Positions 8,444-15,190 of a DNA stretch of 25,085 nt are shown in pieces. Location of the stretch: positions 1 to 25,085 of the forward strand of contig QMOF01000004.1 of assembly GCA_003650185.1 (NCBI GenBank), in the 5' to 3' direction. Numbering within the stretch: the stretch's first letter is position 1; each line of letters opens with the position of its first letter. The stretch is from Chloroflexota bacterium (GTDB taxonomy: Bacteria > Chloroflexota > Dehalococcoidia > UBA2247 > RBG-13-53-26). A model generated the notes under the pieces. That model was not told the DNA's origin, did no database searches, and was given only the letters and a program-made list of their open reading frames with translations. A program made the translations under genes and the position numbers.

Positions 8444-9670
8444 TCACATCATCTCCTTGTCGCTTGCCTCGATAGCCCGATCAATCTCCAGCTTGAGTTG
8501 CGGCGGCAGCCCTTCGATGTCCACGCTGAGAAAACCGCGCACGATGGCAGATGTGGCCTCATCCTCGCTCAGGCCGCGCGACATCAAATAGTTGATTTCC
8601 TCCTGAGCTATCTTGCCTACCGCTGCCTCGTGGGACATCTCCACCCCGACCGCTCGCCCCTCCAACTCCGGTATGGCATGAATGACACCACCGTTCAGTA
8701 TCAGCCCTCGACATTCAAGATGGGCCCTGATGCCAGCCACCTCTCCTATCAAGTGGCCCCGAGCAATCACGTTGCCGCCGTTGCTGATTACGCGCGACAC
8801 GATCTCGCCCCGGCTGCCCGGCCCCTTCAGGTATATCCGACCGCCCAGATCGTGCGCCGAACCTGGAGAACCCACAACAATGGTGTAGAATCTGGCCACC
8901 GAGTCTTCCCCAACCAGGTGGGTGGTAGGGTACATTTGCAGGGAGCGCACCGGTTTCATGCAGATGTAGTTATTCACGAAAAGCCCACCTTCCTCCACCT
9001 GGGCCACCGACCTGGGGCGCACCAGCACCCCCTCTGCCCAGTTGTGAATCATGGTGAAGCTCAGCCTGGCATTCCTTTTCACGAAGAACTCGGATATGCC
9101 CACATGAACGCCCCTCTTCAACCCGGGTGCAGTGGTGCAGCCAGTGATGATGTGCAGCTCAGAGTCCTCTTCAGCCACAATGATGTTGTGAACGTTCTGC
9201 TGAAGCCCATCCTTGTCCAGATAGAGGCAGGCCTGGATGGGGTACATACTGCTGGCGCCCGGAAGAGACCGAATTACGTACCCGTCGTGCAACTGTAGTT
9301 CAGCAGCAGCCGTGTACTTGTCTGCATCGACGGCTACCAGCTTCCAGTAGTAGTCACGAATCCACTCGTCGCGCTCAAGAGCAACCCGAATGGGCAGCAC
9401 CTCAATGCCCTCCTGCTTCACGCCACAGTGGACCACCGTCGTATCTTTCTGAAAGTAGGTACCCCCTCTCGTCTGCTGGGTGACATCAACCCCAGCCATC
9501 TCCAGTCGCTGCCGCTCCGCCTGCGGCACCATGCACAGCTCTTGGTCGGCAAGGTACTGATGAGGTACCGGTGCAGTCTCATATTCGCCCAGGTCGATAT
9601 CAGGCCCGAGCGCAGCCTTCTTCCCTGTAGCCTTGCGCGCTCTTTCCCTTAGCTCGTCTTCATCGCGCAT
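8444..9670 (-). CDS. sufB: SufB/SufD-family Fe-S cluster scaffold, SmsB-like
   Basis: This 408-residue SufBD-core protein has an HNWAEGV segment (209-215), the HLECRGLIL strand (318-326) whose C320 occupies the place of the essential SufB cysteine, and the C-terminal SHEAAVGKI and LMSRGLSEDEA motifs (346-372). It assembles Fe-S clusters with the SufC ATPase. Length is shorter than SufB of the six-gene system and only one SufB/D paralogue is seen, as in the two-gene SUF-like minimal (SMS) system of anaerobes. ATG 9670 is chosen because GAGG lies nine bases upstream; ATG 9679 has that GAGG only one base away. It overlaps sufC by 22 bp. No sufS, sufU or sufD is adjacent, so the sulfur source must be encoded elsewhere or be free sulfide. 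Confidence 0.9.
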   Translation of the reverse strand: MRDEDELRERARKATGKKAALGPDIDLGEYETAPVPHQYLADQELCMVPQAERQRLEMAGVDVTQQTRGGTYFQKDTTVVHCGVKQEGIEVLPIRVALERDEWIRDYYWKLVAVDADKYTAAAELQLHDGYVIRSLPGASSMYPIQACLYLDKDGLQQNVHNIIVAEEDSELHIITGCTTAPGLKRGVHVGISEFFVKRNARLSFTMIHNWAEGVLVRPRSVAQVEEGGLFVNNYICMKPVRSLQMYPTTHLVGEDSVARFYTIVVGSPGSAHDLGGRIYLKGPGSRGEIVSRVISNGGNVIARGHLIGEVAGIRAHLECRGLILNGGVIHAIPELEGRAVGVEMSHEAAVGKIAQEEINYLMSRGLSEDEATSAIVRGFLSVDIEGLPPQLKLEIDRAIEASDKEMM

Positions 9671-10419
9671 TTGGCGCATTCCTCATATCCGCACTCGCTG
9701 ATCCAGTTCAGGATTTCGGCGGGGTTGCCACTGCAACTCAGCACGCCATCGTAAAGCACATACCCTTTGTCGGCAGGTACGTAGTCCAGAATGAACCCGG
9801 TATGTGTAATGATGAGCCCCATCTTGCTCCGCTCGCGCTTCACCTGCGACATTGCCCTGGCATTGCCCGGCTCGCGCTCCTTCTCCAGCAGGACGGCAAT
9901 TGCCTCTCCCACCAGCGCTATGTTCTCCAGGTCCACCCCCGATTCCGGCTCATCAAAGAGGACGAGGTCAGGTCTCTGTGCCAGCAACTGGAGCAACTCC
10001 GAACGCTTGATCTCCCCCCCTGAGAAGCCAGCATTGATGTCCCTGTCTAGGAAACTGGCGAAATTGAGCCGACTGGCCAACTCCTCGGGGTCAACGTCCG
10101 GTCGTCCTCCAGCACAGATATGCACCATCTGCCGCGTCTTCACTCCGTGCACGGTAGGTGGCCGCTGGTAGGACATGCCGATCCCCATCTTCGCCCGCTC
10201 GTTGATCGGACTGTGGGTAATATCCACGCCTTTGAAGACAATCCTCCCGGCGACGACCTCGTACTGGGGATAGCCCATGATGGCCATGATAAGAGAGGTC
10301 TTTCCCGACCCGTTCGGGCCGAACAGCACATGGGTCTCGCCCGGCTTTATCTCCAGGTCGATGTGCTTCAGGATTGCTCTCCCGCCGATATTCACCTGAA
10401 GGTCTTCTATCAGTAGCAT
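9649..10419 (-). CDS. sufC: SufC-type ABC ATPase for Fe-S cluster assembly
   Basis: This 256-residue ABC ATPase is of the SufC family. Walker A is GPNGSGKT (34-41), the signature is FSGGEIKRSELLQLL (132-146), Walker B is LVLFDEPE (152-159), and the H-loop histidine is H206 (IITHTGF). It powers Fe-S cluster assembly on the SufB scaffold in the cytoplasm. ATG 10419 follows GGGAGGGG by six bases; an in-frame GTG directly precedes it. The gene is first in a two-gene operon overlapping sufB. Oddity: the extreme C-terminus holds three cysteines (C243, C248, C251, in CGYEECAKC), absent from the enterobacterial SufC as I know it. They may bind metal or iron or be lineage-specific. Confidence 0.93.
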   Translation of the reverse strand: MLLIEDLQVNIGGRAILKHIDLEIKPGETHVLFGPNGSGKTSLIMAIMGYPQYEVVAGRIVFKGVDITHSPINERAKMGIGMSYQRPPTVHGVKTRQMVHICAGGRPDVDPEELASRLNFASFLDRDINAGFSGGEIKRSELLQLLAQRPDLVLFDEPESGVDLENIALVGEAIAVLLEKEREPGNARAMSQVKRERSKMGLIITHTGFILDYVPADKGYVLYDGVLSCSGNPAEILNWISECGYEECAKCAMKTS

Positions 10420-10451
10420 CACACCCCTCCCGAGCCCATCATGTGCTTCTG

Positions 10452-10480
10452 ATTGTAGCCAGTCGGGTCACACAACACAA
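10452..10480 (-). promoter_or_regulatory. Candidate promoter for sufC-sufB
   Basis: On the minus strand TACAAT (10452-10457; five of six consensus bases) lies 17 bp from TTGTGT (10475-10480; only TTG conserved). A start near 10445 gives a leader of about 26 nt before ATG 10419. Spacing is good but the -35 is weak. No Rrf2/IscR-type operator was recognised. Confidence 0.35.
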
Positions 10481-10694
10481 GCGACCTCCCCCGATCCGTG
10501 GATCATACAGAGGGCTTGAGTATACCATTGAGATGAATTGCACCCACGAACTGGGCTACGTTTCGCCGACCGTGCCCATTCTCATACAGCCACGCCTCCA
10601 GGATTGCACCAACCAGACCCCGATGGTCTACGTGGGTGTCGGGTGCCCCCACCGGACCCGAAGCCTTCCACCCCGACGAGCAGCCGGCGGCCCC

Positions 10695-10713
10695 GTCAGG
10701 TCAGGGACCTGAC
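10695..10713. repeat. Perfect inverted repeat, left flank of array
   Basis: GTCAGGTC (10695-10702) and GACCTGAC (10706-10713) form a perfect 8-bp stem around a 3-nt spacer. The 20 bases from 10695 match those from 11050 at 18 positions, so near-identical hairpin sequences flank the tandem units. Confidence 0.7.
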
Positions 10714-10764
10714 AGGCACCGAAAGGAATGCCTGGCTGCCGCGAAGGGTGGGGCAGGGCGCGTG

Positions 10765-10875
10765 TGTAGGAGACCCCTTCTGGGGTCGATCGGGGTAGTG
10801 TGAGGGGGCCAGCCCACGGAGAGGCGTCGTGCCACGTCGGCACCGGACGGTCGAGCCTGGAAAGGCTCTCCTACA
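10765..10875. repeat. Structured tandem repeat unit 1
   Basis: This 111-bp unit is bounded by TGTAGGAGA (10765-10773) and its complement TCTCCTACA (10867-10875). Inside are three hairpins: GACCCC/GGGGTC with loop TTCT (10772-10787), GTGCC/GGCAC with loop ACGTC (10829-10843), and GAGCC/GGCTC (10853-10868). The layout is a closed multi-helix fold, resembling a small MITE, REP-type element or structured RNA. No ORF of its own is convincing. Confidence 0.75.
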
Positions 10876-10887
10876 GGGCGTGGCATG

Positions 10888-10999
10888 TGTAGGAGACCCC
10901 TTCTGGGGTCGATCGGGGTAGTGGGAGGGAGCCAGGCCCACGGAGAGGCGTCGTGCCGGATTGGCACCGGACGGTCGAGCCTGGAAAGGCTCTCCTACA
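10888..10999. repeat. Structured tandem repeat unit 2
   Basis: This is the second copy of the preceding unit, with a period of 123 bp and about 94 percent identity by eye. It has the same terminal TGTAGGAGA/TCTCCTACA and the same three internal stems. Of about seven differences, four fall in the five-base loop of the GTGCC/GGCAC hairpin (loop GGATT at 10958-10962), while all stem bases are kept. Confidence 0.75.
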
Positions 11000-11047
11000 G
11001 GGGGATGTTGGGGGTGGGTGCCGTGGTGTAAAAGGCAGGCCCGATGA

Positions 11048-11070
11048 GTGTCAGGTCAGGCATCTGACAC
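11048..11070. repeat. Inverted repeat, right flank of array
   Basis: GTGTCAG (11048-11054) pairs with CTGACAC (11064-11070) across nine bases. Bases 11050-11069 repeat 10695-10714 with two mismatches in the same orientation. Confidence 0.65.
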
Positions 11071-11105
11071 CGTGCCCGGACGGCTATGCGGCTGGTGGGG
11101 TCAAG

Positions 11106-11141
11106 CAGGGTGGTGGGTTCCGCTTCGCTTTACCCACCCTG
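11106..11141. repeat. CGCTTCGCT-loop hairpin
   Basis: CAGGGTGG...GGGT (11106-11118) pairs with ACCCACCCTG (11132-11141), with a small bulge, around a loop containing CGCTTCGCT. It looks like the intergenic GGGTGGGTT-CGCTTCGCT-AACCCACCC hairpin that I recall from many unrelated genomes. That resemblance is from memory. Confidence 0.5.
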
Positions 11142-11201
11142 CCGGGCTGAACCGTGGGATATGGAGGTTTGGGGGAAAGCACCGCACTCCCGGTCAGGTT
11201 T

Positions 11202-11215
11202 GGCCGACGTCGGCC
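11202..11215. repeat. 14-bp perfect palindrome
   Basis: GGCCGACGTCGGCC is fully self-complementary with no loop. It could be a protein binding site or chance in GC-rich DNA. No adjacent promoter was recognised. Confidence 0.35.
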
Positions 11216-11590
11216 GACCCTACCCCAGGCACGTTTCTGTCCAGCGAGGGCTGGTCTGAGATCTGTCGCTCACGGGAACGAGCGCCAGCGTGTCCAGGCC
11301 ACGCGAAGGGCCGTGAACTGTCTCTAAAGACTCGGTTACAACGTAGCACTTCAACTCGCCCAACCCGTATTTTCGTAGCAATGACACAGAAAGGCGACAA
11401 ATGGCATCTCGACGCCAGTCGCCGATTCTGCAGTTCGCTGCCTTGAATTTGTCTGTTCACGCGCCTACAATAACAGGCAGTGCGGAGTGCTTGGGACACA
11501 AGGGAAACCGTCCCGGAGCAGACAGGCCACGGTGGTGTCTCTGGGTCGGGGTGCTGATGACCTGTTCAAAGCAGTGAGCCAGCCATAGCC

Positions 11591-11767
11591 ATGACGCCGA
11601 GACGAGGACCAGGTTGGAAAGACAGGGTAGTCATTCGCGTGAAGAAGGCGTTGGGGATGAATGTTATCCTGTGCGATAGCTGCAAATGGGACTGGCGCGG
11701 CGCTTGCCACAACCCTGCGCGCCCTAACGCCACCTGGTGCCCCGATTATGAGAAACGGGGTAAGTAA
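11591..11767 (+). CDS. Small four-cysteine protein, unknown function
   Basis: This short open frame encodes 58 residues ending in TAA at 11765. The N-terminal third is basic (MTPRRGPGWKDRVVIRVKK). The C-terminal half has four cysteines, C28-x2-C31-x7-C39-x10-C50, with conserved-looking aromatic and charged residues (CDSCKWDW, NATWCPDYEKRG), consistent with a small zinc-ribbon or Fe-S protein. The composition is clearly protein-like compared with surrounding frames. No ribosome binding site precedes ATG 11591. ATG 11657 has AAGG eight bases upstream and would give a 36-residue product that keeps all four cysteines. It lies alone, 193 bp before the thiolase gene on the same strand. I do not recognise a named family. 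Confidence 0.6.
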   Translation: MTPRRGPGWKDRVVIRVKKALGMNVILCDSCKWDWRGACHNPARPNATWCPDYEKRGK

Positions 11768-11960
11768 CCTTTTCCAGCGGGTGTACTACGACATTAGCGT
11801 CCTTCGCCAGCTACTACCATCTTTGACTAACAAAAGCGTCAGCGACGGCTCGGGTCAGGTGCACGAGACAACGGGACTCAAACCTGGAGCGGGCCCTTTT
11901 TTTGGTCTGCAACCGCACAGACTCTTGATCCAAATCTGAGCAGAGCCTAAGGAGGGATCG

Positions 11961-13289
11961 ATGGATAGCAGAGACGCCGTCATCATTAGCGCCGTGAGGA
12001 CAGCCGTTGGGGCCTTTGGTGGGTCACTGAGGGATGTCCCGGTTGTCGACCTGGGAAAGACGGTGATCAAGGAGGTCCTGAGGAGGGCGGGGGTCAGACC
12101 GGTGGTTTCGGGCGAGGTCAGGCAGCTAAGGCCGGTTGTGTCGAAGGATATCGACATAAGCGAGATAGAGGCCAGGTACATGGACTGGGACAGTAGCCTG
12201 CGGCCGGTGGCCATAGACGAAGTCATCATGGGTAACGTGCTTCAGGCTGGGCAGGGGCAGAACACCTGCCGGCAGGCGAGCATCAGGGCGGGCTTGCCTC
12301 AGGAGACCAATGCCTTCACCGTCAACAAGGTGTGTGCCTCCGGCATGAAAGCGGTTGCTCTGGCTGCGCAGGCGATAAAGGCGGGCGATGCCGACGCCAT
12401 CATAGCCGGTGGAATGGAGAACATGAGCGCCGTGCCTTACGGCCTGCCCAAGGCGCGCTGGGGCTACCGCATGGACATAGGCGCCAAGGCCGAAGCCCTC
12501 GATATGATGGTCTTCGACGGGCTGTATGAGATATTCTACGACTACCACATGGGTGTCACGGCGGAGAACATCGCTCGGGACTACGACATCTCCCGGCGGG
12601 AGCAGGACGAGCTGGGTGCCGAAAGTCACCACCGGGCCATGAAGGCCATCAACAACGGGACCTTCGCTCAAGAGATAGTGACGGTAGAGGTGCCGCAGAA
12701 GGGAGGCCCCAAGCCGTTTGACAGGGACGAAAGGCCGATGGATACTAGCGTGGAGAAGATGAGCAAGCTGGCACCGGCTTTCGTCAAGGGTGGTACCGTT
12801 ACAGCAGGGAACGCGTCCGGCATAAATGACGGCGCAGCGGCCCTCCTCATCACGTCCAGGGAGTTCGCCGAGAGGAACGGCCTGCACATCAGGGCCACCG
12901 TAAAGGGGTATGCCTCCGGGGCGGTGGACCCCAAGTACATGGGGCTGGGGCCCATACCGGCCACCCGCAGGTTGCTCAACAGGACGGGCTACGCTATCAA
13001 GGACATGGACCTGATCGAGCTGAACGAGGCCTTTGCCTCGCAGACCATCGCCTGCATGAGGGAGTTAGGTATACCGCAATATGGAGAGAGCAAGGAGTTC
13101 TCTCAGGACGGGTGCGACAGGGTCAACCCGCACGGCTCCGGGATATCGCTCGGCCATCCCATTGGCTGCACCGGAGCCAGATTGCTGGTGACACTGCTTC
13201 ACGAGATGGAGAGACAGGACGCCAGGCGGGGCCTGGCCACCCTGTGCATCGGCGGCGGGCAGGGTATGGCCATGATCCTCGAGCGGTGA
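11961..13289 (+). CDS. Acetyl-CoA acetyltransferase (thiolase)
   Basis: This 442-residue thiolase catalyses reversible condensation of two acetyl-CoA to acetoacetyl-CoA, or thiolytic cleavage of 3-ketoacyl-CoA. The acyl-accepting cysteine is C125 in NKVCASGMKAV. Other active-site motifs are NEAFA (355-359), H399 in GHPIGCTGA, and C429 in LCIGGGQG. ATG 11961 follows AAGGAGG by six bases. The family is usually about 390-400 residues. The excess is mainly an insertion between RRAGV and IDEVIMG (about residues 46-84), which pushes the catalytic cysteine from near 90 to 125, plus a longer loop at about 372-390. It faces the crotonase/dehydrogenase operon tail to tail. Substrate chain length cannot be told from sequence. 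Confidence 0.93.
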   Translation: MDSRDAVIISAVRTAVGAFGGSLRDVPVVDLGKTVIKEVLRRAGVRPVVSGEVRQLRPVVSKDIDISEIEARYMDWDSSLRPVAIDEVIMGNVLQAGQGQNTCRQASIRAGLPQETNAFTVNKVCASGMKAVALAAQAIKAGDADAIIAGGMENMSAVPYGLPKARWGYRMDIGAKAEALDMMVFDGLYEIFYDYHMGVTAENIARDYDISRREQDELGAESHHRAMKAINNGTFAQEIVTVEVPQKGGPKPFDRDERPMDTSVEKMSKLAPAFVKGGTVTAGNASGINDGAAALLITSREFAERNGLHIRATVKGYASGAVDPKYMGLGPIPATRRLLNRTGYAIKDMDLIELNEAFASQTIACMRELGIPQYGESKEFSQDGCDRVNPHGSGISLGHPIGCTGARLLVTLLHEMERQDARRGLATLCIGGGQGMAMILER

Positions 13290-13318
13290 TTCTCGCCTGG
13301 GCGGGTCCCAGGGAAGCA

Positions 13319-13353
13319 CGCAGCCCTGCCGGAATCCGGCAGGGCTGCGTTTC
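13319..13353 (+). terminator. Strong hairpin terminator between convergent genes
   Basis: Fourteen perfect base pairs (13319-13332 with 13336-13349), rich in GC, close a 3-nt AAT loop and are followed by TTTC. It lies 29 bp past the thiolase stop and 45 bp past the end of the opposing dehydrogenase gene, so it may stop both transcripts. The T-run is short, stronger on the plus strand. Confidence 0.7.
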
Positions 13354-13394
13354 GCTCAGCGGTGGCATGCCCGTCTCGGGGCAGCCTGGCAACC

Positions 13395-14246
13395 TTACTT
13401 GTAGTCGTAGAACCCTTTCCCGGTCTTGCGCCCCAGGTGCCCAGCTGTGACCATCTTCTTCAGCAAGGTGGGCGGCGCGAACAGTGGGTCCTTCAATTCC
13501 TCGTGCATGGCAGAGAGGATGTAGTACACGGTGTCAAGACCGATGAAGTCAGACAGCTCCAGAGGCCCCATCGGGTGGTTCAGGCCCAGCCTCATGGTCT
13601 TGTCTATGTCCTCCTTAGTGGCCAGGCCCTGCTCATAGCACCGGATTACGTAGACGAGGAAGACCATGCTCAGGCGGTTGGCGATGAAGCCCGGCGTGTC
13701 CTGGCAGAGAACGGTCTCCTTCCCTATAGACTTACAGAAGTCCCTGGCCATGTCGATGGCCTCGTCCTTGGTGACGATCGTCTTGACGATCTCCGTCAGC
13801 CGCATCACCGGCACTGGACTGAAGAAATGCAGCCCCAGCACCTGCTCGGGGCGTTGGGTGGTAACGGCCATATCCAGGATGGAGAGGCACGACGTGTTGC
13901 TGGCCAGGTAAGCGTGGGGAGGACATACCTTGTCCAACCCGGCAAAGACCTTCTTCTTTTCGTCCAGGTTCTCAATGACGGCCTCTATTACCAGGTCGCA
14001 ATCGCCGAAATCGTCAAAGCTGAGCGTGCCCTTTATGCGACCCAGGGTGGCGTCCTTCTCTTCAACCGTTATCTTCTCCCTTTTGGCCGCCCTTTCCAGG
14101 GATGTCTGTATCTTCGAGAGGCCCCCGTCCAGCAATGCCTGGTTGACCTCCATTACCACCACCGGATAGCCGGCACGGGCACACACTTCCGTAATGCCCC
14201 CACCCATCAGACCGCAGCCAACTACCCCTACTTTCTTGATCTCCAT
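13395..14246 (-). CDS. 3-hydroxybutyryl-CoA dehydrogenase
   Basis: This 283-residue single-domain 3-hydroxyacyl-CoA dehydrogenase oxidises (S)-3-hydroxyacyl-CoA to 3-ketoacyl-CoA with NAD(P), or the reverse. The Rossmann motif is VGCGLMGGG (9-17). The catalytic His-Glu dyad is H140 (LGLHFFSPVPVM) and E152 (LTEIV). N190 lies in TPGFIANR, and the C-terminal domain has MGPLELSDFIGLDT and GRKTGKGFYDY. Length matches stand-alone Hbd rather than the fused FadB type. ATG 14246 is preceded by AAAGGAG at five bases. It follows the crotonase gene by 51 bp in the same operon and converges with the thiolase, giving three consecutive steps of short-chain acyl-CoA metabolism. Confidence 0.94.
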   Translation of the reverse strand: MEIKKVGVVGCGLMGGGITEVCARAGYPVVVMEVNQALLDGGLSKIQTSLERAAKREKITVEEKDATLGRIKGTLSFDDFGDCDLVIEAVIENLDEKKKVFAGLDKVCPPHAYLASNTSCLSILDMAVTTQRPEQVLGLHFFSPVPVMRLTEIVKTIVTKDEAIDMARDFCKSIGKETVLCQDTPGFIANRLSMVFLVYVIRCYEQGLATKEDIDKTMRLGLNHPMGPLELSDFIGLDTVYYILSAMHEELKDPLFAPPTLLKKMVTAGHLGRKTGKGFYDYK

Positions 14247-14297
14247 TGTGACTCCTTTCTAGCACTCGTCCATGATTGCGCTGATAACGGAGCGGCG

Positions 14298-15068
14298 CTA
14301 CTTACCCCTTATGTTGGGTTTCCTTTTCTCCAGGAAGGCGCTCCTGGCCTCCTTGTGGTCCTCGCTGGCAACCAGGTAGTCCATCAGCTTTGCCTCCAGC
14401 CTGAGCCCATCTTCCAGGTTCATCTCCGCGCCTTTTATCATGGCCTCTTTTACTGCCCTGACCGCCAGAGGGGGTATCTCGCATAGCCTTCTGGCCCACT
14501 CCTCCGCTGTAGCCATGAGATCCGCCTGGGGGACCACTTTGTTGACCAGGCCGATGCGGTATGCCTCCTGGGCATCGATCCGCTGCCCGAAAAAGAGCAT
14601 CTCAGCCGCTATTGCCGCCGGAACAGCTCGAACGAGTCTCTGTGTGCCTCCCCAGCCGGGCATTATTCCCAGCGTCACCTCCGGCACACCGAAGCTGGCG
14701 TTCTCGGCCGCAATCCTGATGTCGCAGGCCAGCACAAGTTCCAGCCCTCCACCCAGGGCGAGCCCGTTCACGGCAGCAATGATGGGCTTCCACAGCTCCA
14801 GGCCACGAAGTATGGTGGGCGGCACACGCCACCACTCGTTACGGATGTCCGACAAGACAGGGAGCATTTCCTTGATGTCGGCCCCTACACAGAATGCCCG
14901 GCGGTCGCTCCCTGTGATGATAGCTACCCAGGCATTGTTGTCCTCTCTGAAGTCAATCAGCGCCTCACTGAGCTCCTTGAGCGTCTCTGGGTCGATGGCG
15001 TTCAGCGCACGCGGGCGGTTTATGGTGATGTAGGCGATCCTGTCCCGTTTCTCATACAAAAGCGCCAT
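14298..15068 (-). CDS. Enoyl-CoA hydratase (crotonase family)
   Basis: This 256-residue crotonase-fold protein probably hydrates crotonyl-CoA or other enoyl-CoA to 3-hydroxyacyl-CoA. The oxyanion-hole segments are AFCVGADI (58-65) and NGLALGGGLEL (101-111). Both catalytic glutamates of true hydratases are present, E110 (GGGLEL) and E130 (FGVPEVTLG), followed by PGWGGTQRL. ATG 15068 is chosen because AGGAGGT lies four bases upstream; the frame is open to 15137 without support. It is the first gene of a two-gene operon with the 3-hydroxyacyl-CoA dehydrogenase. The intact glutamate pair favours a hydratase over an isomerase or dehydratase-like paralogue, but substrate range is unknown. Confidence 0.93.
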   Translation of the reverse strand: MALLYEKRDRIAYITINRPRALNAIDPETLKELSEALIDFREDNNAWVAIITGSDRRAFCVGADIKEMLPVLSDIRNEWWRVPPTILRGLELWKPIIAAVNGLALGGGLELVLACDIRIAAENASFGVPEVTLGIMPGWGGTQRLVRAVPAAIAAEMLFFGQRIDAQEAYRIGLVNKVVPQADLMATAEEWARRLCEIPPLAVRAVKEAMIKGAEMNLEDGLRLEAKLMDYLVASEDHKEARSAFLEKRKPNIRGK

Positions 15069-15161
15069 TCTACCTCCTGTGTTTCTTCTTTTCTGAACGC
15101 CTGCTTCCTGCCACGGCTTCGCCCACTCCGGGCGCACAGCAGGCCACAGGAACAGCGGGCT

Positions 15162-15170
15162 AGTATAACA
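15162..15170 (-). promoter_or_regulatory. Extended -10 promoter for crotonase operon
   Basis: On the minus strand TGTTATACT (15170 down to 15162) is an extended -10 element (TGn followed by TATACT). No -35 is visible. Immediately upstream an inverted repeat CTGACCC/GGGTCAG (15171-15177, 15188-15194) occupies the -35 area and could be an operator. The leader to ATG 15068 would be about 85-90 nt. Confidence 0.45.
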
Positions 15171-15190
15171 CTGACCCCTCTTGGACCGGG

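Larger units (their letters stand above)
10481..11590. other. Hairpin-rich non-coding island
   Basis: More than 1 kb lies between the sufC promoter and the small cysteine protein gene. The open frames crossing it are GC-driven; several merely translate the tandem repeat and none has a recognisable domain. It holds, left to right, an inverted repeat at 10695-10713, two tandem structured units (10765-10875, 10888-10999), a second copy of the first inverted repeat (11048-11070), a CGCTTCGCT hairpin (11106-11141), and a 14-bp palindrome (11202-11215). I see no transposase, integrase or tRNA. The stretch 11216-11590 shows nothing recognisable. Confidence 0.6.

Noticed and set aside
10628..10967. 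Minus-strand frames with repeated peptide segments across the tandem units
   Set aside because: The peptide repeats only reflect the DNA repeat. The frames have no ribosome binding site, and conservation between units follows hairpin structure rather than codons.
10691..11215. CRISPR array interpretation of the repeats
   Set aside because: Only two long units exist, each internally structured and about 112 bp, with a 12-bp spacer. This does not fit CRISPR repeat-spacer dimensions and no cas gene is present.
11855..11903. Possible tRNA T-arm (GGTTTGAGTCCC on the minus strand)
   Set aside because: The T-stem does not pair, the conserved C of the T-loop is T, and no acceptor or anticodon arms could be found.
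11880..11903. GGGCCC followed by a seven-T run, possible terminator
   Set aside because: No convincing stem precedes the T-run on the plus strand; only GGGCCC is self-complementary, which is too short.
13362..14486. 374-codon plus-strand frame opposite the hydroxyacyl-CoA dehydrogenase
   Set aside because: It is antisense to a clearly conserved gene, has a composition rich in His/Gln/Leu and no family motifs.
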